A DNA stretch of 6,480 nucleotides from Candidatus Omnitrophota bacterium (lineage in GTDB: Bacteria; Omnitrophota; Gorgyraeia; B26-G9), in NCBI GenBank assembly GCA_028718845.1, contig JAQULA010000102.1, positions 1-6,480 on the forward strand, given 5' to 3'. Below, in pieces: positions 1-6,200 of this stretch. The first letter of the stretch is position 1, and every line of letters starts with the position of its first letter. A program made the translations under genes and the position numbers. The notes below the pieces were generated by a model. That model had not been told where the DNA came from. It saw nothing but the letters and a program-made list of their open reading frames with translations, and did not search any database.

Positions 1-57
1 ACGCCGCATCCGGAAAAGTTTATCAATATCGCGCTTTCGGCAATAATCACCGGGATC

Positions 58-636
58 TTACTTGAAAAGATAGCGGTAAGCGGAATACCCCTCTTTTTCC
101 AGATCTTCTTTGGGGATAAACCGCAGTGAAGCGGAATTGACGCAATAACGCAATCCTTTGGGGGCGGGACCATCGGGAAACACGTGACCCAAATGAGAAT
201 CGCCACTCCGGCTGCGCACCTCGGTCCGGGACAAACCTAAAGCCGTATCTTTTTTTAGAACAACCGCAGTAAGTTCAATCGGCTGGGTGAAACTCGGCCA
301 CCCGGTTCCGGAATCGAATTTGTGCGTGGAACTGAATAACGGCTCACCGGAAACAATATCCACGTAAATGCCTTCCTTCTGGTTATCCCAATATTCATTG
401 GCAAACGGCGGTTCCGTGCCGTTTTCCTGAGTCACCCGGTATTGTAACGGCGACAGACACGATTTTTCGGAATTCGCTTCGCGCTTCATTATTCCTTCTC
501 CCGGTTTAGATGATCCGGCATCATATTCCCCGGCAAAAACAACCCCCCGGCCCGGCGAAAAATAATACCCGGCGGAAACGATTGTCCCGGAGAACAAAAC
601 CAATGCCCACAGGATCATCAGGTTGATTCGAACCAT
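58..636 (-). CDS. msrB: Peptide-methionine (R)-S-oxide reductase (MsrB) with N-terminal export/anchor segment
   Basis: The 192-residue product reduces methionine-R-sulfoxide in oxidised proteins. Residues 1-25 are a basic start followed by a hydrophobic stretch (a signal peptide or membrane anchor). About 35 linker residues follow, then a complete MsrB domain from about 60 to 192. Family landmarks are GTEPPF (73-78), EYWDN (81-85), SGEPLFSS (96-103), SGTGWPSF (109-116), DSHLGHVFPDGP (146-157) and RYCVNSASLRF (163-173), where Cys165 is the expected catalytic (sulfenic-acid-forming) residue. The zinc CxxC pairs of some MsrBs are absent. The usual resolving Cys in SGCGWPSF is Thr111, a known variation; Cys60 is the only other cysteine. 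The ATG at 636 has a good Shine-Dalgarno sequence (AAGGGGTG, 645-652), but an internal ATG at 489 has one as well. The gene is divergent from ispH. Family assignment is firm; envelope location is inferred from the N-terminus. Confidence 0.95.
   Translation of the reverse strand: MVRINLMILWALVLFSGTIVSAGYYFSPGRGVVFAGEYDAGSSKPGEGIMKREANSEKSCLSPLQYRVTQENGTEPPFANEYWDNQKEGIYVDIVSGEPLFSSTHKFDSGTGWPSFTQPIELTAVVLKKDTALGLSRTEVRSRSGDSHLGHVFPDGPAPKGLRYCVNSASLRFIPKEDLEKEGYSAYRYLFK
487..502 (-). promoter_or_regulatory. Internal ribosome binding site and alternative ATG of msrB
   Basis: Read on the minus strand, GGGAGAAGGAATA directly precedes an in-frame ATG (codon 50, bases 487-489). The GGAG lies 8 nt from the ATG and AAGG 4 nt from it. 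Starting here gives a 143-residue protein lacking the hydrophobic N-terminus, which is the ordinary length of a cytosolic MsrB. It may be a second start or coincidence in a linker-coding region. Confidence 0.4.
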
Positions 637-668
637 GCTTATTTCACCCCTTACTATTTAGATACGCT

Positions 669-717
669 GCCGGGGAAAAAGTTTCCCGGCGGTATAACGT
701 TTGCCGACACCGCCGGG
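669..717. repeat. Two mutually exclusive GC-rich hairpins between msrB and ispH
   Basis: The segment 685-692 (cccggcgg) can pair perfectly over 8 bp with 710-717 (ccgccggg; 17-nt loop). Alternatively 685-690 pairs with 669-674 (gccggg; 10-nt loop, and 3 more A-T pairs if one G bulges). Both cannot form at once. On the minus strand the 8-bp stem is followed by AAACTTTTT, so it resembles a weak intrinsic terminator in the msrB leader. The alternative stem would place that T-run in its loop. Confidence 0.45.
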
Positions 718-729
718 CTATGGTAATAT
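701..729 (+). promoter_or_regulatory. Candidate sigma70 promoter for ispH
   Basis: TTGCCG (701-706) and TAATAT (724-729) are separated by 17 bp, with a TGG extension just before the -10 element (721-723). Each hexamer matches the consensus at 4 of 6 positions. An alternative -10, TATACT at 729-734, lacks a good -35 at normal spacing. The resulting ispH leader would be about 80 nt. On the other strand TATATT (725-730) is a possible -10 for msrB, without a convincing -35, so the divergent promoters may overlap. Confidence 0.35.
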
Positions 730-816
730 ATACTGCATCGGACCGGTACTTTAAAACCGCCGGAAATAAGACTGCGCCGGCCGCGCGCGGATTGAACAAA
801 CCAGGGGAAATTTACG

Positions 817-1659
817 ATGATTATAAATGTAGCCAAATCAGCCGGTTTTTGTTTCGGGGTCAAACGGGCGATCAAGATCGCCCTGGAAACGGCACGCGAC
901 CACGACTGTATCGAAGTGCTCGGAGACATTGTGCACAATGAACATGTGGCCAAAGATATTAACGCCGCCGGGATTAAAAAAATCACCCGGCTGGTCCGGG
1001 GGAAAAACAAAACCCTGCTGATCCGGGCCCACGGGGTTGCGTTAAAAACCATTGAAAAAGCGCGCCGGCTGGGATATCGCATCATTGACGCCACCTGCCC
1101 CATGGTAAAAGGCATCCACCATATCGCAAACACCATGGAGAAACAGCACCGCACGATCATCATTATCGGGGACAAAAACCATGCCGAAGTGCAGGGGATC
1201 ATCGGCCACCTGAAAAGCAAACCGCTGTTGATCGACGAGGAACATACCCTCTCCATTGCCGCGATCAAAAAGATCAAGCGCGCCTGCGCCATCGTTCAAT
1301 CGACCCAGGACATGGAAAAGGTAAAACGGATATTTGCCCTGCTGCAGCAACATATTCAAGACTTGAAATTATTCAATACCATCTGCCACACGACAAAAGC
1401 CAAACAGAACGAAATCCGCACCATGCCGCTGCAGAATGACGTCATGATCATTATCGGATCCAAGACCAGCGCGAACACCAAACGTCTTTACGAAATAGCC
1501 AAATCGCTCAATCGGAAAAGCCACTGGGTAAGCTCCGGAAAAGATCTCCGCGCCGGCTGGTTCAAAAACGCCGTTTCGGTCGGAGTAACCGCCGGAGCGT
1601 CAACTCCGGATTATACCACTGATGAAGTTATCCGGCGTATCCGGCAATATACGGCTTAA
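817..1659 (+). CDS. ispH: 4-hydroxy-3-methylbut-2-enyl diphosphate reductase (IspH/LytB)
   Basis: This is the last enzyme of the MEP isoprenoid pathway. It is a cytosolic iron-sulfur protein that converts HMBPP to IPP and DMAPP. The 280-residue length is typical for the short bacterial form. The three cluster cysteines are present: Cys12 in GFCFGV, Cys94 in DATCP and Cys190 in NTICHTT. So are the substrate-binding residues: His40 (IVHNEHV), His72 (IRAHGV), His122 and Glu124 (NHAEVQG), Thr163 (QSTQD), the Ser218-x-Asn220 motif in SKTSANTKRLYE, and the closing GVTAGASTP (256-264). Nothing essential is missing, so the enzyme should be active. The start is supported by AGGGGA (803-808), 8 nt before the ATG. 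An overlapping ATG-initiated frame at 720 has no family features. The gene stands alone on this strand and its stop overlaps that of the convergent helicase gene. Confidence 0.97.
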   Translation: MIINVAKSAGFCFGVKRAIKIALETARDHDCIEVLGDIVHNEHVAKDINAAGIKKITRLVRGKNKTLLIRAHGVALKTIEKARRLGYRIIDATCPMVKGIHHIANTMEKQHRTIIIIGDKNHAEVQGIIGHLKSKPLLIDEEHTLSIAAIKKIKRACAIVQSTQDMEKVKRIFALLQQHIQDLKLFNTICHTTKAKQNEIRTMPLQNDVMIIIGSKTSANTKRLYEIAKSLNRKSHWVSSGKDLRAGWFKNAVSVGVTAGASTPDYTTDEVIRRIRQYTA

Positions 1660-2906
1660 CGCCGCCGGAACTGATACTGCTTTGGCCCGGATTTTCTTTT
1701 CATCGGTTTCTTCGGAGGAGGCGGATTGATCATAAATTCTTCCGTGGGAATTCTCGGATGCTTGGAAACCGGTAACGGCCCCTTAATAAGCTTCTCGATA
1801 TCCTGGACATCGCGGCGCTGGTCCGGCATGGCAAACGAAATCGCATGCCCCTTCTGCCCGGCCCGGGCGGTTCGTCCGATACGGTGAACATAATTATTGG
1901 CGTCTTCGGGAAGATCGTAATTAATAACCACCTGGATCCCGGTCACATCGATCCCCCGCGAAGCAATGTCGGTGGCAACCAGCACTTTATATCTGCCGGA
2001 CTTAAACCCTTCCAGCGCTTCCTGCCGCTGCGGCAGAGAACGATCGGAATGGATCTCCGCGGCGCTGTGCCCCATGGTCCGGATCGCCCGGGTCAGTTTG
2101 CGCGCGTTATGTTTGGTCCGCGAAAATAAAAGTATCGGGCCGTGATACTGCTTCAGGATCTGGCCCAGCAAAGGCAATTTAGCGTCTTTCTTAACGATAA
2201 ATAATTCCTGGGTTACATGCTCGGCCGTGGTTCCCGGCGGCGCGATTTCCACCGATACCGGCAATTTCATGTGTTCGGCGGCGATCTTCATGATCTCCTG
2301 CGGCATAGTCGCGGAAAACAGCATGGTCTGCCGCTGCTTCGGAACATGTTTTAAGATCAACTGGATCTGGGGAGCAAACCCCATATCCAGCATTCGATCC
2401 GCTTCATCAAGCACCAGCATTTCCACTTCCTCGGGCACGACATTCCACTTGCTCATATGATCGATCAGCCGTCCCGGCGTGGCGATTATGATCCGCGGAT
2501 TCCGGCGCAGCACCGCCACCTGGTCATCCATGGAAGCGCCGCCGATAAGGCAGGCCGTACGCATCCCGAACGCCTGAACGATGTCATGAAAAGCCTCATC
2601 GATCTGGATCGCCAATTCCCGGGTCGGAGCCAGTACCAATCCGATCCCTTTTTTCTGGGCCAGCAACTGGACCATCGGAATGGCAAACGAATGCGTTTTC
2701 CCGGTCCCGGTCTGCGCGATACCGATAACATCCTGTCCGGATATTGCCAGGGGGATCGCCCGAACCTGAATCGGGGTGGGGTTTTTAAAGTTAATCCGTT
2801 CAAGAACATCAAGAATCCGGGGTGCGATCCCCATGCCGTAAAAATTCTGCGGCGATTGATTATCCTCCGGCGGAATATAATTTGTAATAATAGTTTTGTT
2901 TGTCAT
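1656..2906 (-). CDS. DEAD-box ATP-dependent RNA helicase, RhlE-like
   Basis: The 416-residue protein has two RecA-like domains with all DEAD-box motifs: the upstream aromatic Phe22 and Q motif PTPIQ (43-47), motif I AQTGTGKT (64-71), Ia PTREL (94-98), Ib TPGR (143-146), DEAD (167-170), SAT (198-200), IV ILLFSRTK (258-265), V ATDIASRGID (311-320) and VI YVHRIGRTARAG (339-350). The tail from about 390 is proline-rich, then Lys/Arg-rich, as in RhlE-type helicases, and probably contacts RNA. Such proteins remodel rRNA or mRNA structure and are often cold-induced. The ATG at 2906 overlaps the stop of a small upstream ORF (ATGA). The nearest Shine-Dalgarno-like run (GGGAAAGG) ends 12 nt upstream, which is long, so initiation may depend on coupling to that ORF. 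RhlE is the best subfamily guess; CsdA/DeaD is less likely because the extended C-terminus is absent. Confidence 0.96.
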   Translation of the reverse strand: MTNKTIITNYIPPEDNQSPQNFYGMGIAPRILDVLERINFKNPTPIQVRAIPLAISGQDVIGIAQTGTGKTHSFAIPMVQLLAQKKGIGLVLAPTRELAIQIDEAFHDIVQAFGMRTACLIGGASMDDQVAVLRRNPRIIIATPGRLIDHMSKWNVVPEEVEMLVLDEADRMLDMGFAPQIQLILKHVPKQRQTMLFSATMPQEIMKIAAEHMKLPVSVEIAPPGTTAEHVTQELFIVKKDAKLPLLGQILKQYHGPILLFSRTKHNARKLTRAIRTMGHSAAEIHSDRSLPQRQEALEGFKSGRYKVLVATDIASRGIDVTGIQVVINYDLPEDANNYVHRIGRTARAGQKGHAISFAMPDQRRDVQDIEKLIKGPLPVSKHPRIPTEEFMINPPPPKKPMKRKSGPKQYQFRRR

Positions 2907-3055
2907 AATGATGAAGAACCTTTCCCATTTTTCTTTTGGTCGATAACCCGTAGATGAACATGACAGTATACTTCGTGGTTGTAAACACTTAAATTGTGCT
3001 TACACGACGGATATCGACATTTTCTACCTTTTTTTGAAGTCCGTATGTTCTTAAT
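2903..3055 (-). CDS. Small Cys/His zinc-finger-like protein upstream of and overlapping the helicase gene
   Basis: I read a 50-residue frame that starts with the rare initiator ATT (3053-3055), placed 5 nt after a strong Shine-Dalgarno sequence AAAGGAG (3061-3067). It ends in TGA, sharing ATGA with the helicase start. The product is very basic at its N-terminus (KNIRTSKKGRK). It then has Cys13-x4-Cys18-x12-Cys31-x2-His34, with LSVYN (22-26) between the pairs: the spacing and the LSxYN core look like a small structural zinc-binding knuckle. A Lys/Gly/Ser tail follows. The frame is open up to a stop at 3131-3133. GTG at 3077-3079 is an in-frame alternative start giving 58 residues, but it has no evident Shine-Dalgarno sequence. 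Position and overlap suggest co-translation with the helicase, perhaps as an RNA-binding partner or autoregulator (inference). The non-standard start is the main reason for caution. Confidence 0.6.
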   Translation of the reverse strand: MKNIRTSKKGRKCRYPSCKHNLSVYNHEVYCHVHLRVIDQKKNGKGSSSL

Positions 3056-3060
3056 AACTG

Positions 3061-3067
3061 CTCCTTT
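3061..3067 (-). promoter_or_regulatory. Shine-Dalgarno sequence that selects the ATT start of the small ORF
   Basis: AAAGGAG on the minus strand is the best ribosome binding site in the whole leader. No ATG, GTG or TTG lies 4-12 nt downstream of it. The in-frame ATT at spacing 5 is therefore the most likely initiator of the Cys/His ORF (a GTT lies too close, at spacing 2). Confidence 0.5.
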
Positions 3068-3100
3068 GCTTTGCGACACACCCGATATTGGGTATTGAAG

Positions 3101-3137
3101 AAAAAAGCCGTAAAGGTTAGTTGTCTTCCTTTACGGC
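3101..3137 (-). terminator. Strong intrinsic terminator inside the helicase leader
   Basis: On the minus strand GCCGTAAAGG (3137 to 3128) pairs perfectly with CCTTTACGGC (3116 to 3107) over 10 bp around an 11-nt loop, followed at once by TTTTTT (3106 to 3101) and then CTTC. No T-run follows it on the plus strand, so it acts in one direction. It lies downstream of a good promoter and upstream of the small ORF and helicase, the arrangement of an attenuator. It would also stop any readthrough from the large gene further upstream. Confidence 0.85.
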
Positions 3138-3173
3138 CAAACATACGCTAATCTTTTCAATTAAACCTCTACT
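3101..3173 (-). promoter_or_regulatory. Putative attenuator leader (about 73-nt terminated RNA)
   Basis: A transcript starting near 3173 would end at about 3101 if the terminator works. Bases 3170 to 3164 (AGAGGUU), close to the 5' end, can pair over 7 bp (one G-U) with AACCUUU at 3118 to 3112, which covers half of the terminator's 3' arm. This is a possible antiterminator. It is weaker than the 10-bp terminator stem, so a protein or another factor would have to favour it. Alternatively the product is simply a short independent RNA. I recognise no known riboswitch class. Confidence 0.4.
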
Positions 3174-3179
3174 CGCACT

Positions 3180-3207
3180 AGTATAACATAAACCCGGTCG
3201 TTGTCAA
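3180..3207 (-). promoter_or_regulatory. Near-consensus sigma70 promoter for the small ORF-helicase leader
   Basis: On the minus strand TTGACA (3207 to 3202) and TATACT (3185 to 3180) are separated by 16 bp. The -35 is perfect and the -10 matches 5 of 6 positions. The start is expected near 3173, giving a leader of about 265 nt before the helicase ATG and about 118 nt before the small ORF. It is the clearest promoter in the window. Confidence 0.75.
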
Positions 3208-3234
3208 ACATTTTCGCAAACTCCCGACAAACTT

Positions 3235-3288
3235 AACCGGTATGCCGGCAAAGCCCGGGCCGAAAAGAACCCGGCTAAATTACCGGTT
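3235..3288 (-). terminator. Compound inverted repeat at the end of the mutase-isomerase gene
   Basis: Outer arms aaccggta (3235-3242) and taccggtt (3281-3288) pair over 8 bp, the right arm touching the stop codon. Inside, agcccggg (3252-3259) pairs with cccggct (3270-3276) with one bulged base and a 10-nt loop. No real T-run follows on either strand (minus: CTTTGCC after the inner stem). It may be a weak or factor-assisted terminator, or an mRNA 3'-end stabiliser. Confidence 0.4.
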
Positions 3289-6200
3289 TAGATCGCCTGT
3301 TCGAGCTTCTTTCCCGCGAACCCGGGAGCAACTTCGCCGATAGCGGCATCGATCGCCGGTTCTCCGGAGGAAACCGCTTTATCGGCCCCCGCTATCGCCG
3401 GCTGGGGCAACTGATCGATCTTCTTTCTGAATGAACTCAAGGCCGCAACCAGAATGTTTTTCACGTATTCCAATTCTTTTCCGCTCTTCACACTGAATAC
3501 GACACTGGGAGATCCTCCATAAGGGGCCCGGTAATCGTTAGCCAGGTTATATACGTAAGCGGCTTTATCCACGGTAACGCCGGGCTCCACTTCCGATTGA
3601 CCCAGGGCATTGCCATAAGTATCGGTATAGGCAACCGCCAAATAAAATACTTTCAGCGGGTGCGACACGATGGCTTCAAACCCGGTATGCGCCATGTTCG
3701 GGAACGGACATTGCGGCGATGTAACATCCATATCGCCAAATTCTTCCACGATAAAACGCCGTAATTCGGCAATCTGCGGATTATTCCTTTCCGCTTCCGG
3801 ATATGCCAACGGCATGTATTTCATGTCATACCTGCCGGTCTTCCACATCTCGAATAAATACTGGGCGATCCGTTCGGCCGTATCTCCCTGGGACCGGGTC
3901 ACGGTTTCCAGCGTCTGTTTATCGGCAAACACGGAAACCCGGCTTGTGTCCGTAGCTTCCACGATCACTTCTTTGTCCAGAGAAACCGGAGGCTTCGCCG
4001 GAGCCAGCGTGTTGATCATTCCGGCCAGGCCGGTACGGCTAAACGCCTCTTCGACTTCCTGCGACCCGTGCAATTTACCCGGCTCGCTCATATCCGTCTT
4101 CACCACATCGGAAATCGCTTTCATATAAATGAACGTGGCCTTGCTTTCCGTAATCCCCAAGGCCTTGGCCAAACCGGTAACCGCGCTGCGGAATTGCTCA
4201 AAAACCGGATTAAACTCCGTACGCGTTACCCCGAGTTTATCCAGCTTCCCCTTCGCGTCAATAAGGCCTTTTTCCTGCGTCTGCTTGATCCGGGCAAATA
4301 CTTCATCCGCGGTCAAGGTCAGGTCCGTTTCTCCCTTAGCCACTTTTTCTTTAATCATGGCGGTCATTGCCGCGGTGATTTCCCGCACCAGTTTCACCGC
4401 GGGATTGGCATTGGCATCCTGCTGGGTAATATTGGTAAAATATACGGTGATATCCTGTAACAAGCTGCTTAGCCGAGCGATTGTCTGCAAGTTATACATC
4501 AAATCATTTTCGCGCAGGTCGACACCGATCACCAGCACCGGGATGCCCTTGCGCTTTAACGCTTCAACGTACGCGGCCTGATCGTCATAAGCGGGCGAAT
4601 TCTGATTTAACAACACCACAAATACCTGTGACTGCGCCGCCTTTGCCGCGACCATATCCACTAAATCCCGGTCCTTATTCAGGGAATAACTGTCCAATAT
4701 ATTGAAATTGGCGCCTCCGGCGATAATCTTGTTCCCGCCTTCGTTGACCAGCTGTCCGAGTTCCTTCGATGCCGGATACAAGGTATCATCGTAAAGCACG
4801 GCGAACTTATTCCTTCCGGATTCGCGCTGACGCAATAAAAATTCCGCCGCGGCCACGCCATAACTGTCCAATCCATGGCGATAATCCAGAACATAATTCG
4901 CCGAAAGCATTGAAAGGACATACGCGCGTAAATACTCTTCCGCCTTTGAAATATCCTTCAGCCCTCCGGCCAAAGCGATAAACAGCGGCGCGTAAACCAT
5001 CAGGGTTTTGCGGTTCATTTGCCGGCCGCCGATATGCCCGGGAGTATCGTCGATAACCAGGACTTTGCCTCCCGCGGACTCCAACTCTTTGGCCAGATTG
5101 AACAGCGCTTCGCCGTTTGCCGCGACCACCCGGGTTTTAAACCGGTCTTTCGTGGCATTAAATAAATCGCGCGTCTCTCCGGTCTTGCCGCTGCGCGACA
5201 TTTCAAACACGATCGTATTACCGTCATCCGCATCTTTAGGAATAATCGCAAGGTGTTCCGGATTATTCACCACAATCCAACTCACTTTTATGCCCATGGC
5301 GCTAAAAAAAGCATTCATTGCCGCTGCCAGCTGATGCGAATACATCTCATTGGCGCCGATTCCGGAAGTTACGATATAACGGATCCTGGTCAGATCAACC
5401 GTAGCCAGGAATTTTTTCAACCGTTCGACAATATCCTTCAAATCCGGGTTTTCCGTTTTTACCGTTTGTGCCTGGCCTAAGAACGTGCCCACGAACCCTT
5501 CCATACCGTCGCGGAAAACATTGGGCACATTCGGCGCGATCTGGCGCATAAGACTCAGGTAATCCGACAACGGCTGGCCAATGACATCCGGCTGCGGCAG
5601 CGTACCTTCGTATTCTTCATTGGTAACTGAAATTTCCAGACTGTTTACCGCGTATTCGGCCTGGTCCAGCGCGCCCGCGGTTCTCCAGCGGTAAAGCGCG
5701 GACAACGATTTCAGAAAGTCGGTCGCGTCGAACGCCTTCAGAACGTCTTCAACCGTTTTCCCGCTGACCCGGCTGTATTCATTGATCAAGGCCACCGGGT
5801 CGGTCGCGCGTTTCCATACCTCCACCACCGTGGCATAATTGCCCTCGGCGCCGAGCATGCGCGTAATATAATCGATCTCCGTCAATGCCGCCCGCGCCAT
5901 GTCCGGCATTGCGGCAAGCAAATCGTCAAACCCCTGCGCGTCCAGCAGCTGCTCCCCGATCCGCTGATTACCCTTGCGGATGATTTCCGCCTGTTCCAGC
6001 GTTTCTGCCGGAGCTTCGCTGTAAAGACGCACGACCGGCTCGGTACCGGAAAAACGAATGCAAAACCAGGAATCATCGCTGAACACGAATTTATAACCGT
6101 CATCGAAAATAGCGGCCTTGATCTTTTTACCGCCGATCTCGGTGATCATGGCGCTCTGCGTCAGGGTTTTAAGGAAATCAAGCTGCTTTTTCAAAGCGGC

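Noticed and set aside
1..129. Plus-strand frames open from the left edge (42 codons ending at 129; about 20 codons ending at 65).
   Set aside because: They are short, have no recognisable motif, and the longer one overlaps 72 bases of the msrB C-terminus. A convergent gene end is possible but cannot be supported from 57 free bases.
456..462. Cys60 of MsrB considered as a lipoprotein lipobox cysteine.
   Set aside because: The preceding residues (EKS) do not fit a lipobox and the position is too far from the hydrophobic segment.
640..820. Many CCGG and GCCGGC palindromes, also frequent elsewhere in the window.
   Set aside because: They recur throughout coding and non-coding DNA here and look like general base composition rather than a site-specific repeat family.
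654..1292. Long minus-strand open frame opposite ispH.
   Set aside because: It is a shadow of ispH: no Shine-Dalgarno sequence, a low-complexity Met/Ser-rich product, and full overlap with a confidently assigned enzyme.
2457..2957. Plus-strand 166-codon frame antisense to the helicase N-terminus and part of its leader.
   Set aside because: It has no family motifs and lies opposite conserved helicase motifs; its composition is that of an antisense shadow.
3078..3093. Small inverted repeat ACCC/GGGT in the helicase leader.
   Set aside because: Only 4 bp pair with mismatches inside, too weak to call a structure.
3670..4581. Overlapping plus-strand frames of about 130-150 codons opposite the isomerase module.
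   Set aside because: They mirror the coding strand, have no ribosome sites or motifs, and are explained by the codon use of the large gene.
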